From Demequina aurantiaca (GTDB lineage Bacteria; Actinomycetota; Actinomycetes; Actinomycetales; Demequinaceae), in NCBI RefSeq assembly GCF_000975135.1, contig NZ_BBRF01000003.1, forward strand, positions 211,469 through 275,468: 64,000 nt of DNA, given 5' to 3'. The translations under genes and the position numbers were made by a program. The first letter of the stretch is position 1; each line of letters starts with the position of its first letter. Shown piece by piece: positions 43,860-53,291 of the stretch. A model generated the notes under the pieces. The model was not told the DNA's origin and did not search any database. It was given only the letters and a program-made list of their open reading frames with translations.

Positions 43860-44320
43860 GCTGGGGCTCCTTTCTGAGCCTGAATTATTGCGTCCTTGAG
43901 GGCCATCCAGCCCAGGAGCGCACACTTGATTCGGGCGGGGTACTTGCCCACGCCCACAAAGGCAGTCGCATCGCCGAGCATGTCCTCGCGCTGCTCGTCG
44001 AGACCCTGCCCCTTGGCATGCATGAGCGCCTTGAACGCCTCAAACGTCTCGTCGGCCATCTCCAGGTCTTCACCCTCGATCAGCTCGGTCAGCATGGAGA
44101 TGGAGGCCTGCGAGATCGAGCAGCCGGAACCCTCCCAACTAATCGACTTGATGGTGTCGCCGTCGAGGACAACCCGCAGGCGTACCTCGTCGCCGCAGGT
44201 CGTGTTGACCTGGTGAGACTCCCCCGTGTGAGGCAAGCCAAGGTCCACGAGCCCGCGCCCGTGCGCCTCGCGCGCGTGATCCATGATCACCTGCTGGTAC
44301 ATCTGTTCTAGTGCGCTCAT
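43856..44320 (-). CDS. sufU: Sulfur-relay zinc protein SufU
   Basis: A 154-aa IscU-like protein; in Gram-positives SufU accepts persulfide sulfur from SufS. The zinc/cluster ligands are C42, D44, C67 and C133 in TTCGDEV, SGCSIS and IKCALLGW. An internal segment of about 20 residues between the second and third ligands is typical of SufU rather than IscU. It overlaps sufS by four bases. Confidence 0.94.
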   Translation of the reverse strand: MSALEQMYQQVIMDHAREAHGRGLVDLGLPHTGESHQVNTTCGDEVRLRVVLDGDTIKSISWEGSGCSISQASISMLTELIEGEDLEMADETFEAFKALMHAKGQGLDEQREDMLGDATAFVGVGKYPARIKCALLGWMALKDAIIQAQKGAPA

Positions 44321-45597
44321 GCTGCTACTCCAAAGAATGTTCGTACGTCCGCGAGGGCCGCGATCAACGCGTCAATATCCTCGGGCTGCGTGTATACGTG
44401 CGCCGATGCTCGGGTGGAGCCGGCAATTCCAAAGTGGCGGTGCAAAGGCTGGTTGCAGTGGTGACCCACGCGCACGGCAATGCCGCGGTCGTCCAGCACC
44501 TGGCCCACATCGTGTGTGTGCACGCCGTCGACCACGAACGCGGCGATGGCAAGCATGTCGCTGGTACCAGCATCGGCCGCTACGGGGCCCAGCAAGCGAA
44601 CGCCCGGAAGGTCGGCGACGCCCTGACGTAGCATCGTCGCCAGCTCCTGTTCGTGAGCCTCGACCGCCTCCATCCCTAGGTCGCTGAGATACTTAACGGC
44701 CGCGCCCATGCCGATGGCCTGAGCGATGGGCTGAGTGCCCGCCTCGAACCGATGCGGCGAGTCCAGCCACGTCGTGGTGTCCATCGTGACCACCTTGACG
44801 GTAGAGCCACCAAACTGCGAGGGCGGAAGCGTGTCGAGCAACTCCTTGCGGCCGTAGAGTGCGCCGATGCCGGTGGGACCAAGCATCTTGTGCGCGCTCA
44901 TCACCAGGAAGTCCACGTCGAGCGCCTTGGCGTTAACAGGAAGGTGAGGCACGGACTGGCAGGCGTCGAGGACGGTCAGCGCCCCCACGGCCTTAGCACG
45001 GGCCACCAGGACGTCAACACGGGAGACAATCCCCGTGACATTGCTGGCATGCGTGAAGGCGAGCACCTTGCAGCGCTCAGTCACCACGGACTCCAGGTCG
45101 TCCAGGATCATGCGGCCGTCGTCGTCTACCTCGATCCAGCGCAACGTGGCGCCAGTCTTGGCGGCCAGCATCTGCCACGGGATGAGGTTCGCATGGTGCT
45201 CCGTCTGGGTCACCACAATCTCGTCGCCCGGACCCACCCGGAAGCGGGCAGACTCAGTGCCGCCGATGCCCACGGAGGCGTTGGCGATGCCGTTCGCCAC
45301 CAGGTTGATGGCGTGCGTCGCGTTCTCCGTCCAGACGATCTCGTCAGGCTCGGCTCCCACAAACTCCGCAACCTGAGCGCGAGCGGACTCGTACATGTCC
45401 GTCGCTTCCTCGGCCAACAGGTGGGCACCGCGCTGAACCGCGCCGTTGTGGAACTGGTAGAACTCCGCCTCGGCGTTCAGCACCGCGTGCGGCTTCTGTG
45501 CTGTCGCTCCCGAATCCAGGTACACCAACGGCTTCCCGTTTCGCACTGTGCGTGCGAGGAGCGGGAAGTCGGGGCGCAGGTCCGGGAGCAACGGCAT
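44317..45597 (-). CDS. sufS: Cysteine desulfurase SufS
   Basis: A 426-aa PLP enzyme removing sulfur from cysteine for cluster assembly. The PLP lysine lies in SAHKMLGPTG, the active-site cysteine in GHHCNQPLHRHF, and VTQTEHHANLIPW marks the class II group. It follows sufC after eight bases and is coupled to sufU. Confidence 0.95.
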   Translation of the reverse strand: MPLLPDLRPDFPLLARTVRNGKPLVYLDSGATAQKPHAVLNAEAEFYQFHNGAVQRGAHLLAEEATDMYESARAQVAEFVGAEPDEIVWTENATHAINLVANGIANASVGIGGTESARFRVGPGDEIVVTQTEHHANLIPWQMLAAKTGATLRWIEVDDDGRMILDDLESVVTERCKVLAFTHASNVTGIVSRVDVLVARAKAVGALTVLDACQSVPHLPVNAKALDVDFLVMSAHKMLGPTGIGALYGRKELLDTLPPSQFGGSTVKVVTMDTTTWLDSPHRFEAGTQPIAQAIGMGAAVKYLSDLGMEAVEAHEQELATMLRQGVADLPGVRLLGPVAADAGTSDMLAIAAFVVDGVHTHDVGQVLDDRGIAVRVGHHCNQPLHRHFGIAGSTRASAHVYTQPEDIDALIAALADVRTFFGVAA

Positions 45598-45605
45598 CAG
45601 CTTTG

Positions 45606-46361
45606 CTACGCCTTGGTCAGGTAGCGGTCGTAGCCCTCGGCCTCGAGGCGCTCGGCGAGCTCGGGGCCGCCCTGCTCGGCGACGCGACCATCCACGAACA
45701 CGTGGACGAAGTCCGGCGTGATGTAGTTAAGGATGCGGGTGTAGTGCGTGATGAGCAGCACGCCCACGTTGGTCTTGTCTTTGACGCGGTTGACGCCTTC
45801 GGAGACGATGCGCAGCGCGTCGACGTCGAGTCCGGAGTCGGTCTCGTCGAGGATGGCAATCTTGGGCTGGAGGAGCTCCATCTGGAGGATCTCGTGGCGC
45901 TTCTTCTCGCCACCGGAGAAGCCCTCGTTGACGTTGCGCTCAGCGAACGAGGAGTCCATGCGCAGGTCGGCCATGGAGCTCTTGACGTCCTTCACCCAGG
46001 TACGCAGCTTGGGAGCCTCGCCGTCGATCGCGGTCTTGGCGGTGCGCAGGAAGTTCGACACGGACACGCCGGGAACCTCGACGGGGTACTGCATGGCCAG
46101 GAAGATTCCTGCCTTGGCACGCTCGTCGACGCTCATCTCGAGTACGTCCTCGCCGTCGAGCGTGACGGTGCCCGAGGTGATCGTGTACTTGGGGTGGCCG
46201 GCGATCGAGTAGGCCAGCGTGGACTTGCCGGAGCCGTTGGGTCCCATGATGGCGTGCACGTGACCGGAGTCAATGGTGAGGTCGACGCCGCGGAGAATCT
46301 CCTTGGTGCCTTCGGGGGTCTCGACGCTGACGTGCAGGTCGGTGATGACGAGTGTTGACAT
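45606..46361 (-). CDS. sufC: Fe-S assembly ATPase SufC
   Basis: A 251-aa ABC-type ATPase of the SufBCD scaffold: Walker A GPNGSGKST, MQYPVEVPGVSVSNFLRTA, FSGGEKKRHEILQ and ILDETDSGLDVDAL (the Asp-Ser-Gly-Leu-Asp box of SufC). Its start directly follows the Rieske gene stop (TAAATG). Confidence 0.96.
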   Translation of the reverse strand: MSTLVITDLHVSVETPEGTKEILRGVDLTIDSGHVHAIMGPNGSGKSTLAYSIAGHPKYTITSGTVTLDGEDVLEMSVDERAKAGIFLAMQYPVEVPGVSVSNFLRTAKTAIDGEAPKLRTWVKDVKSSMADLRMDSSFAERNVNEGFSGGEKKRHEILQMELLQPKIAILDETDSGLDVDALRIVSEGVNRVKDKTNVGVLLITHYTRILNYITPDFVHVFVDGRVAEQGGPELAERLEAEGYDRYLTKA

Positions 46362-46715
46362 TTAGTTCTCCTTCAGGGCAGGTACGGGGGCGTCGACGTC
46401 GACGACGATGTTGCCGTCGACGATTGACACGGAATAGACGGGAACCGGCTCCATGGCCGGAAGTTCGGTTGCTTCGCCGGTCTTGATGCTGAAGCGGCCA
46501 CCGTGGGCCCAGCACTCGACCTCGTCACCCTCGACGTCGCCCTCGCCAAGCGAGACTTCGCCGTGCGTGCACGTGTCGCCGATGGCGTAGACATCGCCGG
46601 CGGACTCGCGCACCAGCGCGACGGGCACGGAGGTGCCCGCCTCGTTGGTCACGTGGACCGTGGTGGCCTTGCCGGGGGCAAGGTCGTCCAGGCTCAGAAC
46701 GATCTGGCTACTCAT
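46362..46715 (-). CDS. Rieske [2Fe-2S] ferredoxin in the suf operon
   Basis: A 117-aa Rieske-type ferredoxin: cluster ligands C49 and H51 in DTCTHG and C68 and H71 in CWAHGG. Placed between sufD and sufC, as in many actinobacterial suf operons, it may supply electrons for cluster assembly; the exact role is unproven. The start overlaps the sufD stop by eight bases. Confidence 0.9.
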   Translation of the reverse strand: MSSQIVLSLDDLAPGKATTVHVTNEAGTSVPVALVRESAGDVYAIGDTCTHGEVSLGEGDVEGDEVECWAHGGRFSIKTGEATELPAMEPVPVYSVSIVDGNIVVDVDAPVPALKEN

Positions 46716-47910
46716 CGTCGGCCTCCACCATGTCCAGCTCGAGCTCGATTGCGTTCATGAGGCCCTTCTCGACCTCGGGGACGCCGATCTCCTGGATCAG
46801 GTCGGCAAAGAATCCGCGCACCACAAGCTTGCGTGCCTCGGACTCCGAGATTCCGCGTGAGCGCAGGTAGAACATCTGCTCCTCGTCGAAGCGACCGGTC
46901 GCTGACGCGTGTCCCGCGCCATCGATCAGGCCAGTCTCGATCTCGAGGTTTGGCACGGAGTCCGCGCGCGCACCGTCGGTGAGGACCAGGTTGCGGTTGA
47001 GTTCGTACGTGTCGGTTCCTTCGGCTTCCTTGCGGATCAGCACGTCGCCAATCCACACCGTGCGGGCCGATGCGCCGGCAAGAGCGCCCTTGTACGTCAC
47101 GCGTGAACGGCAGTTGGGAACCATGTGGTCCACAAACAGCTGGTGCTCCTGGTGCTGACCCGAGTCGGCAAAGTACAGGCCGAAGAGGTCCACGGAGGAT
47201 CCCACACCGGAGAGCGACGCGGTGGTGTTCAGGCGAACCACCTTGCCTCCCAGGGTGACGACGGAGCCGCGGAGTCGGGCGTCGCGCGAGAGCTTGGCGT
47301 GAACCTCGCCCGAGTGCACGGCGTCGTCTTCCCAGGTCTGCAGCAGCACCAGGTTGAGGCCGGCGTTCTGGCCGACGTCCACGGAAATGAACTCCGAGTA
47401 CGTGGCGCTGCCGGTGCGCTCGATGACGACCGACACCTCTGCGTTGGCGCCGATCTCGACGAGCAGGTGGCCACGCGCTTCGGAGCCGTCACCGTGCATG
47501 GTGATGGTGATGGGCTTCTCGATGACGCTGCCGGGTGCCACGGTCAGCGCCCTGGCGCCGCCCGAGTGCGCGGCGGCGATGGCTGAAGCACGGTCTCCCG
47601 GAGCGGAAACCGACCGCTCGCGAGCATCGGCTACCGAAACCTCGGTCAACCTGACGCCGGCGGGAAGCGCATCGATGCTCCACGCCAGCGAGCCCTCAAC
47701 GGGCTGGTCGACGAACAGCGGCGCGAGGTCACGCACCGCGGAGAACCGCCACTGCTCCTCGCGCCCACTGGGCACGGGGAACACGTCAAGGTCGAACGAC
47801 TTGTCTCGGTCGGCCCGTGACGAGTTGGGCGGGGTGGACGCGAGTCCGTGCGAGTGAGCCTCGTCTGCGGTCGCGCGTGAGTGGTCTGTGGTCAAGTCAG
47901 TGGTGGTCAA
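46708..47910 (-). CDS. sufD: Fe-S assembly scaffold SufD
   Basis: A 400-aa beta-helix protein of the SufBCD complex: [41 protein letters not shown] and [20 protein letters not shown]. It starts with TTG at 47910, which overlaps the sufB stop (TTGA); GGAAGGA precedes it by about eight bases, so the rare start is supported. Confidence 0.93.
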   Translation of the reverse strand: MTTTDLTTDHSRATADEAHSHGLASTPPNSSRADRDKSFDLDVFPVPSGREEQWRFSAVRDLAPLFVDQPVEGSLAWSIDALPAGVRLTEVSVADARERSVSAPGDRASAIAAAHSGGARALTVAPGSVIEKPITITMHGDGSEARGHLLVEIGANAEVSVVIERTGSATYSEFISVDVGQNAGLNLVLLQTWEDDAVHSGEVHAKLSRDARLRGSVVTLGGKVVRLNTTASLSGVGSSVDLFGLYFADSGQHQEHQLFVDHMVPNCRSRVTYKGALAGASARTVWIGDVLIRKEAEGTDTYELNRNLVLTDGARADSVPNLEIETGLIDGAGHASATGRFDEEQMFYLRSRGISESEARKLVVRGFFADLIQEIGVPEVEKGLMNAIELELDMVEADDE

Positions 47911-49352
47911 CCGACGGATCCTTCCATCTGAAGTTCAATGAGGCGGTTGAGCTCGAGGGCGTATTCCATGGGCAGCTCGCGCGCGATGGGCTCGACGAAC
48001 CCGCGCACGATCATGGCCATTGCCTCGAACTCGTTCATGCCGCGAGACATGAGGTAGAACAGCTGCTCCTCGCTGACGCGCGAGACCGTGGCCTCGTGAC
48101 CCATCGACACATCGTCCTCACGGACGTCGACGTAGGGGTACGTGTCGGAGCGGGAAATCTGGTCGACGAGCAATGCATCGCACAGCACGTTGGACTTGGC
48201 ACCCTTGGCACCCTCGAGCACCTGGACCAGCCCGCGGTAGGACGAACGTCCGCCACCACGTGCCACCGACTTGGACACCACATTGGACGTGGTGTTGGGG
48301 GCGGCGTGCACCATCTTGGAACCGGCGTCCTGGTGCTGGCCTTCGCCGGAGAAGGCAACGGACAGCGTCTCACCGTGGGCGTGCTCGCCCATGAGGTAGA
48401 TGGCCGGGTACTTCATGGTGACCTTGGAGCCGATGTTGCCATCGACCCACTCCATGGTCGCGCCCTCTTCAGCCACGGCACGCTTGGTGACGAGGTTGTA
48501 GACGTTGTTGGACCAGTTCTGGATGGTCGTGTAGCGAACGCGGGCGTTCTTCTTGACGATGATCTCGACCACGGCCGAGTGCAGCGAGTCGGAGGAGTAC
48601 ACCGGCGCGGTGCAACCCTCGACGTAGTGCACTGAGGAGCCCTCGTCGGCGATGATCAGGGTGCGCTCGAACTGACCCATGTTCTCCGTGTTGATACGGA
48701 AGTAGGCCTGCAGTGGGATGTCGACGTGGACGCCCGGGGGGACGTAGACGAACGAGCCACCGGACCACACGGCCGTGTTCAGCGCAGCGAACTTGTTGTC
48801 GCCCACCGGGATGACCGTGCCGAAGTACTGCTCAAAGATCTCAGGGTGGTCGCGTAGCGCGGTGTCGGTGTCGAGGAAGAGGACGCCCTGCTCCTCGAGG
48901 TCCTCACGAATCTGGTGGTAAACCACCTCGGACTCGTACTGGGCTGCCACTCCGGCGACCAGCTGCTGCTTCTCTGCCTCGGGGATGCCCAGGCGGTCGT
49001 ACGTGTTCTTGATGTCGTCGGGGAGGTCCTCCCACGACGTTGCCTGGCGCTCCGTGGAGCGCACAAAGTACTTGATGTTGTCGAAGTCGATTCCGGTGAG
49101 GTCTGCACCCCACGTCGGCATCGGCTTCTTGCCGAACAGTCGCAGGCCCTTGAGGCGCAGTTCCAGCATCCATTCCGGCTCATCCTTGAGAGTCGAGATG
49201 TTGCGAACTACTTCCTCGTTCAGACCGCGTCGGGCATTAGTGCCCGCGCCGTCCTCGTCGTGCCAGCCGAATGCATAGTTACCCAGCGAGGCGATGGCCT
49301 CGTCCTGAGTAAGTTCCCCGGTTCCGGGGGCATTCTCCGTAGGAGCGCTCAT
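47907..49352 (-). CDS. sufB: Fe-S assembly scaffold SufB
   Basis: The 481-aa scaffold protein on which clusters are built: [79 protein letters not shown] and [15 protein letters not shown]. No intein is present, in contrast to mycobacterial SufB. AAGGAAGGA precedes the ATG at 49352; this ATG overlaps the sufR stop. Confidence 0.96.
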   Translation of the reverse strand: MSAPTENAPGTGELTQDEAIASLGNYAFGWHDEDGAGTNARRGLNEEVVRNISTLKDEPEWMLELRLKGLRLFGKKPMPTWGADLTGIDFDNIKYFVRSTERQATSWEDLPDDIKNTYDRLGIPEAEKQQLVAGVAAQYESEVVYHQIREDLEEQGVLFLDTDTALRDHPEIFEQYFGTVIPVGDNKFAALNTAVWSGGSFVYVPPGVHVDIPLQAYFRINTENMGQFERTLIIADEGSSVHYVEGCTAPVYSSDSLHSAVVEIIVKKNARVRYTTIQNWSNNVYNLVTKRAVAEEGATMEWVDGNIGSKVTMKYPAIYLMGEHAHGETLSVAFSGEGQHQDAGSKMVHAAPNTTSNVVSKSVARGGGRSSYRGLVQVLEGAKGAKSNVLCDALLVDQISRSDTYPYVDVREDDVSMGHEATVSRVSEEQLFYLMSRGMNEFEAMAMIVRGFVEPIARELPMEYALELNRLIELQMEGSVG

Positions 49353-50005
49353 TGTGATCCTTCCTTTGTGCCCGCGACTGCGAGCGGGATGGTTGTAGTG
49401 CACACGTGCGCGCCACCTGCCAGGGTGGACAGGCGTTGCACGTGGACGTCTAATATGCGCGAGAACGCGCGAGCCTCAGCCTCACACCATTCGGGGGCGG
49501 CCTCGGCAATGGATTGCACAGGGCAGTGACCCTGGCACAACTGGACGGTGTAGCCGCCGGGACCGGGGCGCACCGAGGTGGCGTAGCCCTGATCGCCCAG
49601 CGCCTGTGAGAGCGCATCGACGCGCTCCCCTAAGGTGCCGTCTGCGGGAACCGATGCCGCGAGAGTTTTCTCGAGCTCAAGAGACTTCTGCTCCACAAAC
49701 TCGTCGAGCCCACCGTGCTCGCGCATGAAGGCCAGCGCGTCGACGGCTACGCCCGTGTACGCCGATGCCAGGGCCTGCTGGCCCTCGTTCGTCGCGACGT
49801 AGGATCGCGAGGGTCGCCCGCGCCCACGGTTTACTGGGCCGGGCTGGTCGTGCTCGGTGATAAACCCGGCCTCGGTCAACGAGGTCAGGTGGCGGCGGAC
49901 GCCAGCAGGCGTGACGCCAAGTTCGTTGGCTAGCGTTGCCGCCGTGATGGGTCCGGCCGATGCTATGAGGCCTAGGACACGGTCACGCGTGGTGTCAGTG
50001 CTCAT
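49349..50005 (-). CDS. sufR: Fe-S-sensing transcriptional repressor SufR
   Basis: The first gene of the suf operon encodes a 218-aa DeoR/ArsR-like winged-helix protein (helix-turn-helix about 18-45). Probable cluster ligands are C157, C161 and C174 in [18 protein letters not shown], the pattern of SufR. By analogy with mycobacteria and cyanobacteria it represses suf when its cluster is intact. AGAGGAGG precedes ATG 50005; a frame running to 50263 is rejected. Confidence 0.92.
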   Translation of the reverse strand: MSTDTTRDRVLGLIASAGPITAATLANELGVTPAGVRRHLTSLTEAGFITEHDQPGPVNRGRGRPSRSYVATNEGQQALASAYTGVAVDALAFMREHGGLDEFVEQKSLELEKTLAASVPADGTLGERVDALSQALGDQGYATSVRPGPGGYTVQLCQGHCPVQSIAEAAPEWCEAEARAFSRILDVHVQRLSTLAGGAHVCTTTIPLAVAGTKEGSQ

Positions 50006-50297
50006 GAAGCCTCCTCTGGTCGCCGTGTGGCACTGGGATACGCGCCCGCACACGGGGCTACGCAATAGATAACATTGTCGTTGCTTAATCTGTTCCCCGC
50101 AAGCAAGGCGCCCCTTACCCATGGGCCGCCGGCTGCGCACCGATATGGCACTGGAGCCGACTGAATTCGTTCCCTCGTCGCCAGCGATGGGGACAAGGTT
50201 TGCCATCGTGACTGGCAGCGGGCTGGTTGTCGACGCAGTCGTGGTCGCGGTCCCTGCACTCACGGGAGCGCTCTCCTCAACCGCTTAGGATGAACGC
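50006..50297. other. Divergent sufR-ctaA control region
   Basis: A 292-bp region without a gene. A relatively AT-rich patch (about 50064-50100) probably holds the suf promoter and SufR-binding site, but no clean palindrome could be assigned. The ctaA -10 box is at its right end. Confidence 0.55.
50286..50291 (+). promoter_or_regulatory. -10 box for leaderless ctaA transcript
   Basis: TAGGAT ends six bases before the GTG at 50298 and supports that start. Confidence 0.45.
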
Positions 50298-51239
50298 GTG
50301 AATCTCTCCACCATTGCTCAGCCCATCGCTCACGGCTCACGTGCCACCACCGGTTTCATCGGCAAGTACGTCCATGGGCTCGCGATGGCCAACATCGCGG
50401 CACAGATCGGCATCATCGTTACCGGTGGACTGGTGCGGCTCACAGAATCCGGCCTCGGCTGCTCGGACTGGCCGCACTGCGAACCAGGTTCATTCACCCC
50501 CGAGTACCACGCGGCGGCCGGAATTCACGGCTTCATCGAGTTCGGCAATCGCCTGCTGACGTTCGTCCTCGCCATCATTGCGCTGCTCCTCGCGATCGCA
50601 ATTTGGCGCGTGCGCCCCCAATTCAAGTGGCTCGGCATCGTGCCCGGCCTGGGCATCATCGCGCAGGCCGTACTTGGTGGCATTGTGGTCCTCCTGGATC
50701 TCAATCCACTCCTCGTCGGTCTCCATATGTTCATCTCCGCCGGACTGGTCTGGATTTCGGTGCAGATCGGGTTGAAGGTACGGGACGCTCCACGACGCGA
50801 CGGCCGTCCCATCCCCGGCATCCTGGGTGCCTCTCGCGGGCTGCTCATGATCATCGTCGTCCTGGGAGTGCTGACCACCGGTGCCGGGCCGCACTCGGGA
50901 GATGCAAACGCGACCGAACGACTGGCGTTGGATCCAGCCATCATCGCCCAGATCCACGGCCTGACCGTGGTGCTCTACCTAGCCGTCATCGTGTGGATGG
51001 TCGTGCGAGTGCGCGGCGACCACAGCATCGGCGAGCGAGACGAGGTCCGCAAGGCGTGGATCGTCCTGGTAGCGATGACGCTCGCGCAGGGCCTCGTGGG
51101 TGTCGTTCAATACTTCACCGGACTCCCGGAGTTGCTGGTAGGCGTCCACATGCTGGGCATCGGGCTGCTCGTCGCCGCACAGTCCGCCGCCAACTACCTA
51201 CTTCAAGCCGCCCCGACCTCGGCTACGTCCACGCCCTAA
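50298..51239 (+). CDS. ctaA: Heme A synthase (COX15/CtaA)
   Basis: CtaA oxidises the heme o methyl group to heme a for cytochrome aa3 oxidase. The 313-aa membrane protein has about eight transmembrane helices. TESGLGCSDWPHCEPG, EFGNRLLTF, GLHMFISAGL, GPHSGDANATERL, IHGLTVVLYL and GVHMLGIGL place the conserved heme-ligand histidines. ctaB is not in the window. Confidence 0.94.
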   Translation: MNLSTIAQPIAHGSRATTGFIGKYVHGLAMANIAAQIGIIVTGGLVRLTESGLGCSDWPHCEPGSFTPEYHAAAGIHGFIEFGNRLLTFVLAIIALLLAIAIWRVRPQFKWLGIVPGLGIIAQAVLGGIVVLLDLNPLLVGLHMFISAGLVWISVQIGLKVRDAPRRDGRPIPGILGASRGLLMIIVVLGVLTTGAGPHSGDANATERLALDPAIIAQIHGLTVVLYLAVIVWMVVRVRGDHSIGERDEVRKAWIVLVAMTLAQGLVGVVQYFTGLPELLVGVHMLGIGLLVAAQSAANYLLQAAPTSATSTP

Positions 51240-51242
51240 ACT
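51237..51242 (+). promoter_or_regulatory. -10 box for leaderless PEBP lipoprotein transcript
   Basis: TAAACT, overlapping the ctaA stop, ends seven bases before the ATG at 51250. Confidence 0.4.
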
Positions 51243-51249
51243 GGACTCT

Positions 51250-51957
51250 ATGACGCGCAGTACCGCACCAGCACTCCCTCCTGACAACGATGGAGGGCGC
51301 GGACGTTCCCGGAGGGTGCGCCTGAGGATGTTGACGGTCGCGACGATAGCCACCAGCGGACTCGTCCTCGCAGCGTGTAGTTCAGACCCGACACCGGGGC
51401 CCACCGAGTCCGCCCAGAATCACGCCCCGACTCCAGCCGCCACGTCCGAGGGCACCACCACCCACTACGCGGATCCGTCGGTCTCCCCTGGCCTGATGAC
51501 CCTGACGAGTAGCGACTTTGCCGACGGAGAGGCACTCGACGACTCCGCCACCGCAACCGCGTGGGGCGGACAGTGCACCGGCGCGAACGAGAACCCCGGG
51601 CTCGTCTGGAGTGGTGCACCAGAGGGCACCAAGGCGTACGCGATCACGCTGGTCGACACCACGCAGAGCTTCGCGCACTGGGTGCAGGCGAACATCCCGG
51701 CTTCGGTCACCTCGGTCGCGCGCGGCGGGTCAGCGGAGATGCCCGGGGTCGTCGGCTCGAATGCGGCAGGCGACTACGGCTACTTTGGACCGTGTCCACC
51801 AAGCGGCACCCACGAATACCAGTTCACTGTATGGGCGCTCGACGACGAGGTCGACGCAGCACCGGGAATCTCCTATGACGGGTTGATCGCAGAGATAGAC
51901 GGCCACGTGCTCGCGACCGCCACGCTCACCGGCGTGCGGGCGGCCGCGGAAGGCTAA
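51250..51957 (+). CDS. PEBP-family (YbhB/YbcL) lipoprotein
   Basis: A 235-aa exported lipoprotein: basic N-terminus, hydrophobic stretch and lipobox LAAC (cysteine at about 44), then a Pro/Thr/Ser linker. The PEBP core contains LTLTSSDF, PGLVWSGAPEGTKAYAITLVD, FAHWVQANIP, GYFGPCPPSGTHEYQFTVWALD. PEBP proteins bind phospholipid-like ligands or act as inhibitors; the role here is unknown. Its paralogue lies at 52672, across the TetR gene. Confidence 0.88.
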   Translation: MTRSTAPALPPDNDGGRGRSRRVRLRMLTVATIATSGLVLAACSSDPTPGPTESAQNHAPTPAATSEGTTTHYADPSVSPGLMTLTSSDFADGEALDDSATATAWGGQCTGANENPGLVWSGAPEGTKAYAITLVDTTQSFAHWVQANIPASVTSVARGGSAEMPGVVGSNAAGDYGYFGPCPPSGTHEYQFTVWALDDEVDAAPGISYDGLIAEIDGHVLATATLTGVRAAAEG

Positions 51958-51974
51958 CCCCGCACCATGGCCGC

Positions 51975-52580
51975 CTAATCTGACGTGGCTGCCACCACAT
52001 CTTCAACGGCGTTGTAACCCCGCAATGCCGCACTCACACCCTCGCGATAGGCACCGACGGGGTCGTCGGTGAGTGTTCCCGGACCTGTCAGCTCGAGCAT
52101 CACATATCCATGCTGGGTGGCCCACAAGTGAGTAGCGATCGCGCGCGGCTCTCCTTGCAAGGCCCCCGCCCTCACCAAATCGCTGAACAAATCAACGAGT
52201 GCTTCGAAGGTCAATTGGGTTGGTTCGACTATCTCCGGGGACGGGGTGTAGCCGCTGGCCCGAAAGGCGAAGATCAACAAGTACCGCGAGGGATTGGCGA
52301 GCGCCCAGTCTCGGTAGGCGCGCATCGCGTGGCGTACCCTCGCCACTTCGTTGCCAGATTCCGCGCCTCCATAGAGCGCCTGATGAAACTCTGCGAAGGC
52401 CTCGGAATAGAGGGCGTCGAGCAGCCCCTGCTTGCCGCCAAAATGGGTGTAGATCCCGGTCGTTGAGCAACCGGCCCGTTGGGTGACCGCGCGCACGGTC
52501 AGACCCGAGGCCCCGTGCTCGATCACGACGTCACGCGCCGCGTCCAGAATCAAGTCTCGGCCAATAGAAGTGTCACTCAT
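51975..52580 (-). CDS. TetR/AcrR-family regulator
   Basis: A 201-aa repressor: N-terminal helix-turn-helix (LTVRAVTQRAGCSTTGIYTHFGGKQGLLDALY, about 24-58) and a ligand-binding C-terminal domain of the WHG type. It probably controls itself and the divergent PEBP gene through repeats in the gap. The start ATG 52580 is used; GTG at 52586 would add two residues. Confidence 0.9.
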   Translation of the reverse strand: MSDTSIGRDLILDAARDVVIEHGASGLTVRAVTQRAGCSTTGIYTHFGGKQGLLDALYSEAFAEFHQALYGGAESGNEVARVRHAMRAYRDWALANPSRYLLIFAFRASGYTPSPEIVEPTQLTFEALVDLFSDLVRAGALQGEPRAIATHLWATQHGYVMLELTGPGTLTDDPVGAYREGVSAALRGYNAVEDVVAATSD

Positions 52581-52588
52581 AGACACCT

Positions 52589-52594
52589 ACCGTA
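52589..52594 (-). promoter_or_regulatory. -10 box of the TetR gene
   Basis: TACGGT on the minus strand, eight bases before the ATG at 52580. It overlaps the first GTAAC repeat of the operator, which fits autorepression. Confidence 0.35.
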
Positions 52595-52633
52595 ACGGGC
52601 GTGGTGTAACTTTGTTTTCGTAACTTAGTTACG
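52592..52633. promoter_or_regulatory. Probable TetR operator with phased GTAAC repeats
   Basis: GTAAC occurs at 52592, 52606 and 52620, exactly 14 bases apart. The last copy belongs to the inverted repeat CGTAACTTAGTTACG (52619-52633). The cluster lies between the divergent TetR and PEBP genes. Confidence 0.6.
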
Positions 52634-52671
52634 CCCACTGTTCACGCGACCAATTCTTGGGAGTCAGCACA

Positions 52672-53271
52672 ATGAAAACCGCCAACCCAGACGGCGTCAC
52701 TCGCCGTTGTCCTCCACGCAGTCGAGGAATTCACCACCGACCACGCGCCGTCGCTAGTGCACTTGCGCTGGTCCTTATCGCAGGATGCTCCCCTGCTGAT
52801 CCGGTGCCGCTGACGGTGACCAGCGCGGATTTTGAGAACGGCGGAACGATCCCTGACGAGATGACAGCGAATGCCTTCGGGGGGACCTGTTCTGGCGATG
52901 ACGTGAGCCCGGCCCTCGCCTGGGAAGGTGGCCCCTCGGACGTGGGCTCCTACGCGGTCGTCATGCTCGACACCTCCCACGAGAACTGGGTGCACTGGCT
53001 GGTAGCGAACATTGCGCCGGAGACCCTTGCCTTGGAGGGCGGCGAGCAGTTGGAAGAGCCGGCGGTGACAGGGCGCAACGGGTTAGGCAACAACAAGTAC
53101 TTTGGGCCGTGCCCGATGAGCCCCGATCACGTGTACTCGGTTGAAGTCTGGGCGCTGGACGCCACCGTTGACCTAGAGGCGGGGTATAGCCACGAGGAAC
53201 TGCTCGCCGCTACCGAGGGACATGTGCTCGAGACGGCAACGTTGACCGCGACGAGGTCTGGTCCCGAGTAG
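52672..53271 (+). CDS. Second PEBP-family lipoprotein
   Basis: A 199-aa paralogue of the PEBP protein at 51250: lipobox LIAGC (cysteine at about 40), LTVTSADFENGGTIP, SPALAWEGGPSDVGSYAVVMLD, NWVHWLVANI, KYFGPCPMSPDHVYSVEVWALD. The ATG at 52672 has a GGGAG ribosome site; TTG at 52657 is less likely. It is divergent from the TetR gene and is its most probable target. Confidence 0.86.
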   Translation: MKTANPDGVTRRCPPRSRGIHHRPRAVASALALVLIAGCSPADPVPLTVTSADFENGGTIPDEMTANAFGGTCSGDDVSPALAWEGGPSDVGSYAVVMLDTSHENWVHWLVANIAPETLALEGGEQLEEPAVTGRNGLGNNKYFGPCPMSPDHVYSVEVWALDATVDLEAGYSHEELLAATEGHVLETATLTATRSGPE

Positions 53272-53291
53272 TGGAACTGAAGTCGTGACGA

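Noticed and set aside
50006..50263. Extended N-terminus of SufR
   Set aside because: The added 86 residues do not resemble the family and lack a ribosome site; ATG 50005 has AGAGGAGG.
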